Positions 1 to 7,105 are shown, numbered from the stretch's first letter. The stretch is 9,928 nt of DNA from an uncultured Clostridia bacterium (GCA_947569225.1 CANORX010000023.1:1-9928); one strand, 5' to 3'. Numbers and translations: made by a program. The notes: generated from the sequence alone by a model not told the origin.

Positions 1-82
1 AAAAATAAATAAAATTCCAAAAAACAAACAACATCATATTACAGAATGAAAAAAAGGCCGAAATGTATCATATTGTATTATT

Positions 83-286
83 ATGCTTCCAGATAATTAT
101 AAGGAAATTATTACTCCTTTACAAAGGGAAGCTATACTTGATTTAATGGCGACTAATCGTTCGATTTTTGGTAATTATGAAAAGGTTAGTCTTCATGTGT
201 ATAAATTTAGCGATGAAGATGAAATGGATATTGTAGAATTTACTGAAACTTTAAAAAGTGATAAGTCTTTAAAGATAAGCTTTTAA
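83..286 (+). CDS. Small hypothetical protein, 67 aa
   Basis: I do not recognise this protein. It is acidic and soluble-looking, has no signal peptide or membrane segment, and has no cysteines. The middle (about residues 10-28) looks helical and the region around residues 33-50 has an acidic cluster, SDEDEMD. It is the only plus-strand frame that is not a shadow of a longer minus-strand gene, its codons look like ordinary low-GC coding sequence, and a good hairpin terminator follows 24 bases after its TAA. Against it, no Shine-Dalgarno sequence lies before the ATG. The frame is open upstream only back to a TGA at 47-49, with no other usual start codon between, so translation would be leaderless or weak. 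It could also be the surviving end of a longer decayed gene. It converges on the lipoprotein gene at 477-3014. Confidence 0.5.
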   Translation: MLPDNYKEIITPLQREAILDLMATNRSIFGNYEKVSLHVYKFSDEDEMDIVEFTETLKSDKSLKISF

Positions 287-310
287 TAAAGTTTCTTTTT
301 TCTATGTAAA

Positions 311-345
311 AACTCCCTATTAAGGGAGTTGTATTTTTATTTTTA
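311..345 (+). terminator. Intrinsic terminator of the small plus-strand gene
   Basis: A perfect 8-bp stem, AACTCCCT (311-318) and AGGGAGTT (323-330), has a 4-base ATTA loop and is followed by a T-rich run (GTATTTTTATTTTT). It lies 24 bases after the stop of the 83-286 gene. On the minus strand the sequence after the hairpin is not T-rich, so it works best for plus-strand transcripts. Confidence 0.8.
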
Positions 346-416
346 AATTTTTTAGACAAAAGTGTTTTTATTTATTTAAAAGTTTTTAAGGAGGAAAAGT
401 ACTTTATACTTTTATT

Positions 417-437
417 TAGGAAATTTTTCATTTCCTA
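417..437 (-). terminator. Possible terminator of the repeat lipoprotein gene
   Basis: An 8-bp perfect stem (417-424 with 430-437) with a 5-base loop lies 40 bases after the TAA of the lipoprotein gene. It is placed correctly for a 3' end, but on the minus strand it is followed by A-rich, not T-rich, sequence. It may act as a transcript-end stabiliser or a weak terminator. Confidence 0.3.
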
Positions 438-476
438 GTATATTAAATGCTTTTTCTCTTTTTTTGAATAATTGTT

Positions 477-3014
477 TTAACTATTTATTGTTAGTTTACG
501 CGTTATTTCTTCTTCAGGATAATCATTTTCAAGGTAAGTATCTGAATTTATATTATTATCATCTAGTATTTCATCACTTGGTAGTTCAGGTACATAATTT
601 GGATCTATCATTCCACCACAGTATCCTTTTCTTGTACATACTCCATTTACAAAAGAGTGATTATATTCTATTAGATATTTTGTATTACATGTTGGGCATA
701 TTACTTCATATGCAGAGCAATAAGCATCAGGTGCTGGATTTGGATTTGGAACTTGACTACGGCTTACATTACCGCTTTTATATTCATCAGTTTCGATTAA
801 GTCCATAAGACCCATGCCATGTGGTAAGTGTGTGTGATTTAATACGTTTTTTGTGTATCCGCATATATCACAAGTTGCTTTTTGATTGTATGAGTTATCT
901 GGGTCTTCTTCGTATGTGTATTGATGTTCTCCTTCTTCTCTTGCTTCTACACAACCACAGTATCTTATGTGGTAATCATCATTCATTTCCCATTCACCAA
1001 AAGTGTGAGTAGTGTGCTCAAATCTGTCAACATATCCGTTACAAAATTCACAATTATAGTATTCATATGTGTATGGTCCTATTTTTATGTATTTCATTTC
1101 TCCAATTTTAGTGCATGCTTCTCTAATTTTATTTTCATATCCACATGTATTACATGTTCCTATTCTGTCATGTTCATTGTATGAGTTATATTCACTAAAT
1201 ATTTCATATCCAGTTGTAGTGTTATCACAAGGTTCATTTTTTATGTCTTCTATTTCTTCATTACATATTGTGCAATTATATGTTCCTTTTAGGCTATGTG
1301 TGTTGTCTCCGTTTCCACCTATTATGTTATATTGTAAGTCTATAGGTGGATTAGAGTGTACATGGTCTCTTATATATTTTTTTCCATTGCATTTTGAACA
1401 TATTTTATATTCTTTTAATACGCCTTCAACATTTTCTAAAACTATGCTACCAAAACTACATGATTCTGTTGAAGAGTTTACTTTAGTGTCTCCATCTGCT
1501 TGGCATCTATATGTTATTGTTTTTGTATGAGTGTCATTATTGTTATATGTTATTTTTTCATTAATTTTCACATAGTTATGTATGTGTTCTACTATATTTT
1601 GTTTAGATATAGTGTATCCACAGTTTTGACAAGTTGATGTTAAAGTTTTTTTGTCTTCACTTAATACCCATTCTCCAAATTTGCAGTCTTTTATTTCTGA
1701 TTCTGTTTTTATATCGTCGTCGCTTGTGCATTTGTATGTTGTTATTAGTGTGTGTGTTCCATTGTTGTTAGATACATATTTTTCACTATCTTTTACATAT
1801 TCATGTTCATGTGCTTCTTCATTTTGTTTTGTTTTAGTGTTATCACAAAATTGGCATTTTGATGTTAGAGTTTTCTTGTCTTCACTTAATATCCATTCTC
1901 CAAATATACAATCTTTTATTTCTGTAGTAGTTTTTGTTTCATTATCACTAGTACATTTGTAAGTTGTTATTATTGAGTGAGTATCGTTATTATTTGAAAT
2001 TATTTCTTCACTAACTTTGATAAAATTGTGTATATGTGATTCAATATTATCATTGTTATTATTGTCATTATAATCATTATAGTCATTATGGTCATTGTTG
2101 TAATTATAATCGTATGTTTTTTTTGTCCTGTATGCACATTTTATGCATTCAGACATGTTCCCTTTGTGTGTGTAAGAACATTTTACTGTTTTAGTTTCAG
2201 TTTTCATTTCATTGTCTCTTGGACATACATATGTTGTGATTATGTTATGAGTTCCATCATTATTTGAGACTACTTCTTCTTTTATTTTAATAAAATTGTG
2301 TTCAGTTTCTATGCTTTTTGTTATTTTATGTCCACATGTTAGACATTCTGTAATCATTTGATTGTTACCATTTGTTTTCCAATCAGTTAAATTACATTTT
2401 TCAACTGTTGTTTCTACTTTTGTTTCGTTTGTTTCTTCATTTTTATATGTTTTTGTTACTATGTGTGTTTCATTATTATTGTATTCATAAGAAACTTTGT
2501 CTAATTTGAATTCTGGTTTAATAGTTTCTATTATTTCTTCTGGTGTTTTGTTTTCTTTTAAAGTGTTATTATTAGTTTCTTCTGTAATGTTTAGTGTATC
2601 TAATGTATTTTCTTCTTGTTTTTCTTCTGATATTTCTGTTGTTTTTAGTAATTCTTTACCACATATACATGTTAAAGCTTCTGTTGTTTCGTCTATTTCT
2701 TTCCAAGTAGTATATGAATGTGATTTTATATCTTGTTCAGTTTTTATTTCTTCACCAAGTTGATATGTTTTTATTATAGTGTGTGTGTCATCATCATTTA
2801 TTTTATAGTCAGTTTTGATTAATTCATATTCTTGTTCAGGTATTTCTACTCCTAGAATATCTAATTCTTTTCTTAATCCTTTTTGTTCAGTTATAGTATC
2901 TTGTCTATTAGAATTTGAGTTTTGAGTTTTATTTTGTGAGTAACTACAAGCGCTTGTTATAACTAATAAACTTGCCAATACTGCGGCTAATCTTTTTTTT
3001 GTTTTTTTTGTCAT
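477..3014 (-). CDS. Cys-rich tandem-repeat surface lipoprotein, 845 aa
   Basis: This is probably a lipid-anchored extracellular protein; its function is unknown. The N-terminus has a basic region, a hydrophobic core (residues 9-20) and a lipobox-like TSAC, with Cys23 as the likely lipidation site. T at -3 is not ideal. The rest is built from repeats with the pattern HxH near the start, N-N-N-x-T-H, T-T-Y-x-C, a second Cys, F-G-E-W and a closing C-x2-C. The clear units start near residues 237, 327, 402 and 477. Degenerate units lie at about 60-128, 166-236, 551-630 and 660-730. An Asn/Asp/Tyr-rich linker fills 301-323. The tail has another cysteine cluster (766, 773, 776, 793, 799) and an acidic end. 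I count about 39 cysteines in all, mostly as C-x2-C. Such His/Cys repeats occur in surface proteins of gut Bacillota and could bind metal or form disulfides. The ATG has GGGAGG 8 bases upstream. Confidence 0.85.
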   Translation of the reverse strand: MTKKTKKRLAAVLASLLVITSACSYSQNKTQNSNSNRQDTITEQKGLRKELDILGVEIPEQEYELIKTDYKINDDDTHTIIKTYQLGEEIKTEQDIKSHSYTTWKEIDETTEALTCICGKELLKTTEISEEKQEENTLDTLNITEETNNNTLKENKTPEEIIETIKPEFKLDKVSYEYNNNETHIVTKTYKNEETNETKVETTVEKCNLTDWKTNGNNQMITECLTCGHKITKSIETEHNFIKIKEEVVSNNDGTHNIITTYVCPRDNEMKTETKTVKCSYTHKGNMSECIKCAYRTKKTYDYNYNNDHNDYNDYNDNNNNDNIESHIHNFIKVSEEIISNNNDTHSIITTYKCTSDNETKTTTEIKDCIFGEWILSEDKKTLTSKCQFCDNTKTKQNEEAHEHEYVKDSEKYVSNNNGTHTLITTYKCTSDDDIKTESEIKDCKFGEWVLSEDKKTLTSTCQNCGYTISKQNIVEHIHNYVKINEKITYNNNDTHTKTITYRCQADGDTKVNSSTESCSFGSIVLENVEGVLKEYKICSKCNGKKYIRDHVHSNPPIDLQYNIIGGNGDNTHSLKGTYNCTICNEEIEDIKNEPCDNTTTGYEIFSEYNSYNEHDRIGTCNTCGYENKIREACTKIGEMKYIKIGPYTYEYYNCEFCNGYVDRFEHTTHTFGEWEMNDDYHIRYCGCVEAREEGEHQYTYEEDPDNSYNQKATCDICGYTKNVLNHTHLPHGMGLMDLIETDEYKSGNVSRSQVPNPNPAPDAYCSAYEVICPTCNTKYLIEYNHSFVNGVCTRKGYCGGMIDPNYVPELPSDEILDDNNINSDTYLENDYPEEEITRKLTINS
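1362..2036 (-). repeat. Three in-register 75-residue (225-bp) repeat units
   Basis: Residues 327-401, 402-476 and 477-551 of the lipoprotein are consecutive units of 75 codons without gaps. The cysteines recur at the same offsets: 354/369/387/390, 429/444/462/465 and 504/519/539/542 (the last pair is shifted by two). The first two units match at 48 of 75 positions by hand alignment and share long nearly identical DNA stretches around the FGEW-LSEDKKTLTS segment. This points to fairly recent tandem duplication. Confidence 0.85.
2064..2099 (-). repeat. Nine-base tandem repeat in the lipoprotein linker
   Basis: Four consecutive 9-base units close to GTCATTATA on the plus strand encode an N-D-Y/H type linker (within residues 301-323). 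A gain or loss of a unit would keep the reading frame, so linker length could vary between strains. Confidence 0.7.
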
Positions 3015-3057
3015 ATTTATTACCTCCCTAGATTGCTAATTTATTATCAGCTTTATA

Positions 3058-3087
3058 AGTATATCATTTAATAGAAAAAAAAGTAAA
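3058..3087 (-). promoter_or_regulatory. Extended -10 promoter of the lipoprotein gene
   Basis: On the minus strand TATACT (3063-3058) is preceded by TGA, giving a TGnTATACT extended -10. TTTACT (3087-3082) lies 18 bases further upstream and matches the -35 consensus at 4 of 6 positions. The -10 ends 43 bases before the ATG, leaving a short leader with a GGGAGG ribosome site. Confidence 0.55.
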
Positions 3088-3124
3088 CAATTATTATTCA
3101 AGTTTTTATTTTTCATTTTTAAAT

Positions 3125-3149
3125 AAAGAAAAAACTCATTATTTGAGTT
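3125..3149 (-). terminator. Intrinsic terminator after phosphoketolase
   Basis: On the minus strand AACTCA, a 5-base loop and TGAGTT are followed by TTTTCTTT. The stem (3144-3149 with 3133-3138) begins inside the TAA stop codon of the phosphoketolase gene, so the operon ends very tightly. Confidence 0.75.
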
Positions 3150-5481
3150 ATTCTTTCCATTTCCAATTTGATACTACACTTATTTCTTTTCCATTTTTTC
3201 TTATGTAATCATGATGTTTTTTTAGCATAGTTTCACAGTATTCTTTTAGTTCGGTTTCTTTTTTTAGTTTAGGTACATAGTTTATTACATCTAATATTAA
3301 GTGATATCTATCTATTTTGTTTTGTACTCTCATGTCAAATGGTGTAGTTATTGTTCCTTCTTCATTATACCCTCTTACATGTAAGTCTTTATTATTTCTG
3401 TTATATGTTAGTTCATGTATTACATTAGGATAGCCATGGAAGGCAAATATTATAGGTTTATCACTTGTAAATATTTTGTCATATTCTTCATCTGTTAGCC
3501 CATGTGGATGTTTGTCATTAGATACTAATCTCATTAGGTCTACTACGTTAACTACTCTTATTTTTAGTTTTGGTAATTTTTCTTTTAGTATACTAACTGC
3601 GGCTAATACTTCTACTGTCGGTGTGTCTCCTGCACATGCTAATACTATGTCTGGATTTTTTCCCTTATTTGTGCTTGCCCATTCAAATATTCCTAATCCT
3701 TTTTTGCAATGTTCAACGGCTTCTTCCATAGTTAGCCATTGTGGTCTTTTGTGTTTTGATGCTACTACGACGTTAATGTAATTTTTTGTTTTTGTTATGT
3801 GGTCGAAGGTTGATATTAGAGTATTGGCATCAAATGGTAAGTAAATTCTAACTATGTCGGATTTTTTTGTTATTATGTGATTTATTAAACCAGGATCTTG
3901 GTGAGTGTATCCATTATGGTCTTGTTGCCATACATGGGAAGATAGTATTATATTTAGTGAGCTAATTTCTTTTCTCCACGGTATTTCTTTTGTTACTTTT
4001 AACCATTTTGCATGTTGGCTTATCATTGAGTCTATTATTCTTGAGAAGGCTTCATAACTATGTATGAATCCATGTCTTCCAGTTAGTAAATATCCTTCTA
4101 GCATTCCTTCACATACGTGTTCTGATAGTAATCCATCTATTACTCTTCCATCTTTGTTTAAGAGTTCATCTTTTCTTATTATTTTTGTGCCCCATTTTTT
4201 GTTAGTTGCTTCAAACACATAATTTAGTCTGTTTGATAAGGCTTCGTCTGGTCCGAATATTCTATAGTTTTTGTTTTCTTCGTTTAGTTTTATTAAATCT
4301 CTTATGTATAGTCCTAGTTGTCTCATGTCTTCTTTTTCAACTTCACCTTTTTTTGGTATTTCTATAGCATAGTCATATATGTCAGGGGTTTTTAATTCTT
4401 TTAATAGTACTCCTCCGTTTGCTATTTTGTTAGCTCCCATTGTTTTGTCTAGAGAAGGCGCTAGTGATTTTATTTCTTTTTTTATTGATCCATCTTTGTA
4501 AAATAGTTCACTTGGTTTGTAACTTTTTAACCATTTTTCTAGAAGTGGTACGTTGGCTTCATTTTCTTTATTGACTATTATAGGTACTTGATGGCTTTTA
4601 AATGTTCCTTCTACTTCTTTTGGGCCTGTCCATCCTTTAGGTGTTCTTAATATTAGCATAGGATAAAATGGTCTGAATGAATGAGTTTTGGATTCTTCTT
4701 TTATTTTTTTTATGCATTCTATTATGTCATCTAATATTTTGGCCATTTTTTTGTGCATTTTTTTTGGGTCGTCACCTTCTATGTAGTATGGTTTCCATCC
4801 TAATCCTTGAAAGTAAGCTATTAATTCTTTTTTTGGTATTCTTGCTAGTATAGTTGGATTAGCTATTTTGTAACCATTTAGGTGTAGTATTGGTAATACT
4901 GTTCCGTCTAGTTTAGGATTAATTATTTTGTTTATTTGCCATGATGCACTTAGTGGGCCAGTTTCTGCTTCTCCATCTCCTATTACACAGGCTGCGATTA
5001 AGTCAGGGTTGTCTAATACCGCCCCAAAAGCGTGTGCTAGACTGTAGCCTAGTTCTCCACCTTCATTTATTGATCCTGGGGTTTCTGGCGCGACATGTGA
5101 TGATACTCCTCCAGGAAAACTAAATTGTTTGAATAGTTTTTTTAATCCTTCTTCATTTGCTTTTATGTTTGGATATTTTTCTTCATATGAGCCTTCAATG
5201 TATGTATGTGATACTACTGCTTGGCCTCCATGACCTGGACCTGAGATGTATATCATGTTTAAGTCATATTTTTTTATTATTCTATTTAAGTGTGTGTATA
5301 TGAAATTTTGTCCTGGTGCTGTTCCCCAGTGCCCAACTACGTTTGGTTTTATATCAGTAAGTTCAAGATTTCTTTTAAGTAATGGATTGTCCATTAAATA
5401 TAATTGTCCTACTGATAAATAATTTGATAGTCTAAAGTATTTGTCTAAGTTGTTTATTTCTTTATTTGTTATTCTACTCAT
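3148..5481 (-). CDS. xfp: Phosphoketolase (XFP family), 777 aa
   Basis: This cytoplasmic thiamine-diphosphate enzyme splits xylulose 5-phosphate (often also fructose 6-phosphate) with phosphate into acetyl phosphate plus glyceraldehyde 3-phosphate or erythrose 4-phosphate. Hallmarks from the chosen start are GHWGTAPGQ (residues 50-58), GPGHGGQ (81-87), EGGELGYSLAHAFGA (140-154), and the ThDP/Mg motif GDGEAETG (168-175) with Asn184. Others are SEHVCEGMLEGYLLTGRHG (453-471) and HQDPG (527-531). Length and layout match full family members. A longer frame runs to 5535, but the start at 5481 is preferred. It has GGAGGG five bases upstream, and the protein then begins at the usual family N-terminus; the extra 18 codons lie over the end of the preceding gene. 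The two genes overlap by 8 bases, so coupled translation is likely. No acetate kinase gene lies in the window. Substrate preference cannot be read from sequence alone. Confidence 0.95.
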   Translation of the reverse strand: MSRITNKEINNLDKYFRLSNYLSVGQLYLMDNPLLKRNLELTDIKPNVVGHWGTAPGQNFIYTHLNRIIKKYDLNMIYISGPGHGGQAVVSHTYIEGSYEEKYPNIKANEEGLKKLFKQFSFPGGVSSHVAPETPGSINEGGELGYSLAHAFGAVLDNPDLIAACVIGDGEAETGPLSASWQINKIINPKLDGTVLPILHLNGYKIANPTILARIPKKELIAYFQGLGWKPYYIEGDDPKKMHKKMAKILDDIIECIKKIKEESKTHSFRPFYPMLILRTPKGWTGPKEVEGTFKSHQVPIIVNKENEANVPLLEKWLKSYKPSELFYKDGSIKKEIKSLAPSLDKTMGANKIANGGVLLKELKTPDIYDYAIEIPKKGEVEKEDMRQLGLYIRDLIKLNEENKNYRIFGPDEALSNRLNYVFEATNKKWGTKIIRKDELLNKDGRVIDGLLSEHVCEGMLEGYLLTGRHGFIHSYEAFSRIIDSMISQHAKWLKVTKEIPWRKEISSLNIILSSHVWQQDHNGYTHQDPGLINHIITKKSDIVRIYLPFDANTLISTFDHITKTKNYINVVVASKHKRPQWLTMEEAVEHCKKGLGIFEWASTNKGKNPDIVLACAGDTPTVEVLAAVSILKEKLPKLKIRVVNVVDLMRLVSNDKHPHGLTDEEYDKIFTSDKPIIFAFHGYPNVIHELTYNRNNKDLHVRGYNEEGTITTPFDMRVQNKIDRYHLILDVINYVPKLKKETELKEYCETMLKKHHDYIRKNGKEISVVSNWKWKE

Positions 5482-6286
5482 TTTGTCCCTCCATTGTTTC
5501 TGCATAGTTTCTATAACTACTGTAATCAAAACCATTTCCTTTTATTTTTATTATTTGTAAAGATTTGTTATTTATGATAAGTACTATAGGTGATGTTTGT
5601 TCAAATGTGTCTAATGTTATAGGTATGTTTGGATATTTTTGTGATAGTTCTGTTATGTCTGTACTTGTTATATTAAGTCCGTTTAAATAATATTTGTTAT
5701 TGCTATTAGTAAAGTTCATGAATTCTTTGTTATATAATGAACATTCATTTTTACAATTTTTACTTTTTATATAGATATAGGATTTTTCTTCTTTTTCTGA
5801 TAGTTCTTTTAATTTGTTGTTGTCTATTTCTATTTGTTTTAGTTTTTCTTCTCCTTCGATTCTGTAAGAGTCTAGTGTCATTTGATATCTTCTTTGGAAT
5901 TCACTAAGTAATGATTTTTCTTTGTCTAAATAAAAGTACAGGTTTTCTTCGTTTGTGTTTATTATTATTGCTTCGTTTTCTTTGTTATATGTTATTAGTC
6001 TTATTTCTTTGTTGCAATCAAATTTTATTATTCCAGTTGCTTCTGTGTATTTATAGTTTTTACAATTTTTAAGGTTTATTTTGTCTCCTTCGTATTCAAT
6101 TGTTTTTTCTGATATTTTTATTTTGTCGTGTGTTCCTTTGTTTGTGTTATATCTAAAGTATTCTTTGTTAAGTATGCTTTCTTCTATTTTGTCTGATGGC
6201 TGATTTTTTAGTCCTATTATTCCTAAAGATGTTAATATTATTATAAGTAATATGTATATTATTATTCTCTTTATAATTCTTTTCAT
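5474..6286 (-). CDS. Membrane-anchored thioredoxin-fold-like protein, 270 aa
   Basis: The N-terminus is a basic stretch followed by a strongly hydrophobic helix (about residues 8-26) with no clear cleavage site, so this looks like a signal anchor with the body outside the cell. Residues 30-120 are a strand-rich domain with Cys75 and Cys91. Residues 121-168 are a charged helical linker, partly coiled-coil-like. Residues 169-260 resemble a thioredoxin fold: a strand SYIYIKS, a C-x3-C pair (Cys178, Cys182) before a helix, and TSP (231-233) before the strand IVLIINN, as with the cis-proline of thioredoxins. The active pair is C-x3-C, not the usual C-x2-C, so redox activity is uncertain. The fold is my reading of pattern and order; no family name is certain. 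It is first in an operon with phosphoketolase and overlaps it by 8 bases. The ribosome site is AGAGGAA. Confidence 0.75.
   Translation of the reverse strand: MKRIIKRIIIYILLIIILTSLGIIGLKNQPSDKIEESILNKEYFRYNTNKGTHDKIKISEKTIEYEGDKINLKNCKNYKYTEATGIIKFDCNKEIRLITYNKENEAIIINTNEENLYFYLDKEKSLLSEFQRRYQMTLDSYRIEGEEKLKQIEIDNNKLKELSEKEEKSYIYIKSKNCKNECSLYNKEFMNFTNSNNKYYLNGLNITSTDITELSQKYPNIPITLDTFEQTSPIVLIINNKSLQIIKIKGNGFDYSSYRNYAETMEGQNE
5482..5492 (-). promoter_or_regulatory. Ribosome binding site that fixes the phosphoketolase start
   Basis: GGAGGG (5492-5487) is followed by ACAAA and ATG. It lies inside the last codons of the upstream thioredoxin-like gene (…MEGQNE-stop), so ribosomes finishing that gene end on top of this start. 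This site decides for the start at 5481 over the longer frame. Confidence 0.85.
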
Positions 6287-6313
6287 TTTGTTCCTCTTTC
6301 TATTCTTAGTTTT

Positions 6314-6342
6314 ATTATATCAGTAATTAAATGATTTTTAAA
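6314..6342 (-). promoter_or_regulatory. Extended -10 promoter of the thioredoxin-like/phosphoketolase operon
   Basis: On the minus strand a perfect TATAAT (6319-6314) is preceded by TGA, an extended -10. A weak -35, TTTAAA (6342-6337), lies 17 bases upstream. The -10 ends 27 bases before the ATG at 6286. Confidence 0.65.
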
Positions 6343-6343
6343 C

Positions 6344-6364
6344 ATGTAAAGATTTGTTTTACAT
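6344..6364. promoter_or_regulatory. Possible operator: 7-bp inverted repeat
   Basis: ATGTAAA (6344-6350) and TTTACAT (6358-6364) form a perfect inverted repeat with a 7-base spacer, just upstream of the operon promoter and just past the terminator of the M23 gene. The dyad and its position would suit a dimeric regulator, but I cannot name one. Chance in AT-rich DNA is possible. Confidence 0.35.
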
Positions 6365-6368
6365 ATTT

Positions 6369-6393
6369 AAAAAAACAGAAGTTATTTCTGTTT
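6369..6393 (-). terminator. Intrinsic terminator after the M23 gene
   Basis: On the minus strand an 8-bp stem AAACAGAA/TTCTGTTT (6393-6386 with 6380-6373) with a 5-base loop runs into seven consecutive T (6375-6369). It overlaps the TAA stop of the M23 gene. Confidence 0.8.
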
Positions 6394-7105
6394 AATTTTT
6401 TATCAATAGTGTTTCTCCTTCGTTTAGTTTTATTTCATATAGAGATGTTTTTAATACAGGGTATGTGAATATGTATTTTTCTTCTTCGTTAATTTGTTCT
6501 TTTAGTGAGATTATTTCTTTATTTAATAAATTTATTTTGTCTTCCTGTTCTTGTATTTGTTTTTTTTGTTCTTCTATTGTTTTATCTTTTTCATCTTGTA
6601 TAGGTTCTGGATTTGGTGTTGGATCTGGTATTGGCGCAGGTGTGTAATATAATAGTCCTTTGCTTGCCGAAGGATTTGTTGATACTGTTTGGTCAGGAAA
6701 TACGTATGTGTATTCTTCTGGGTTTACTTTTGTACTATCTAAAAATACTTCGTAATGTACATGATTTCCATTAGCGTGTCCAGTTGCACCCATTAATCCT
6801 ATTTGTTCTCCTTGTTTTACTTGATCGCCTATTTTTAGGTTTACACTTCCATATTTCATATGCGCACATAGTGTAGATATTCTGTCATTATGTTTTATTT
6901 TTATGTAGTTACCATATGATCCTCCACTTGTGTCAGTTCTGTCATAGTCACTTCTTACGTTTACGACTACTCCATCAGCAGGAGCGTATATTGGTTGGTT
7001 CATGCCACCGTGTGAATTTGACCATCCTAAGTCTAAACCATTATGTATTCCTTTTTTGTAATACCCAGTTATAGCTATATAGTTTACAGGGTATTTTAAT
7101 ATCAT
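6392..7105 (-). CDS. M23-family (LytM) peptidoglycan endopeptidase, endolysin-like, 237 aa
   Basis: This is a zinc metalloendopeptidase that cuts peptide cross-links in peptidoglycan. The catalytic domain fills residues 5-135. Its zinc ligands are visible as His21 and Asp25 in HNGLD and His117 in HVH (115-117). His82 in LCAHM and the G-x-MGATGHANGNH stretch (103-115) are also typical. A Pro-rich linker (157-168) follows, then a charged coiled-coil segment (about 172-208) and a short tail (209-237) of unknown role. There is no signal peptide: the catalytic domain starts at the N-terminus, as in phage endolysins that leave the cell through a holin. The gene starts inside the stop of the holin-like gene (ATGA overlap), with AAAGGA upstream. 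A host wall-remodelling enzyme is an alternative, but those usually carry a signal or membrane segment. Confidence 0.88.
   Translation of the reverse strand: MILKYPVNYIAITGYYKKGIHNGLDLGWSNSHGGMNQPIYAPADGVVVNVRSDYDRTDTSGGSYGNYIKIKHNDRISTLCAHMKYGSVNLKIGDQVKQGEQIGLMGATGHANGNHVHYEVFLDSTKVNPEEYTYVFPDQTVSTNPSASKGLLYYTPAPIPDPTPNPEPIQDEKDKTIEEQKKQIQEQEDKINLLNKEIISLKEQINEEEKYIFTYPVLKTSLYEIKLNEGETLLIKN

Larger units (their letters stand above)
287..476. other. Convergent intergenic region with three hairpins
   Basis: No gene is visible here. Besides the terminator at 311-345 it holds an isolated AAGGAGG (388-394) on the plus strand with no start codon at usable distance. It also holds a 7-bp inverted repeat AAAAGTA/TACTTTT (395-401 and 407-413) and an 8-bp inverted repeat TAGGAAAT/ATTTCCTA (417-424 and 430-437). 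It separates the tails of two converging genes. Confidence 0.6.

Noticed and set aside
46..96. A 16-codon frame starting at ATG 46 (MKKRPKCIILYYYASR)
   Set aside because: It has no ribosome site, is very short and overlaps the next frame. There is nothing to separate it from chance.
1362..2036. CRISPR array suggested by regularly spaced repeats
   Set aside because: The period is 225 bases, the whole unit is coding and the repeats diverge. There are no short identical repeats with unique spacers.
464..2763. Several plus-strand reading frames of 60-150 codons opposite the lipoprotein gene
   Set aside because: They lie antisense to a single long coding frame with clear repeats and a ribosome site. 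Their products are rich in Leu, Ile, Ser and Val, as expected from the complement of AT-rich codons.
5482..5535. Longer N-terminus for phosphoketolase (start at 5535)
   Set aside because: The extra 18 residues overlap the preceding gene and no ribosome site of comparable quality was seen there. GGAGGG just before 5481 and the usual family N-terminus fit the shorter form.
7102..7105. TGA read as tryptophan (Mollicutes code 4)
   Set aside because: TGG encodes tryptophan throughout, no long frame needs TGA, and the TGA ending the holin-like gene forms a typical ATGA overlap. This single site is not decisive, since a TAA follows two codons later.
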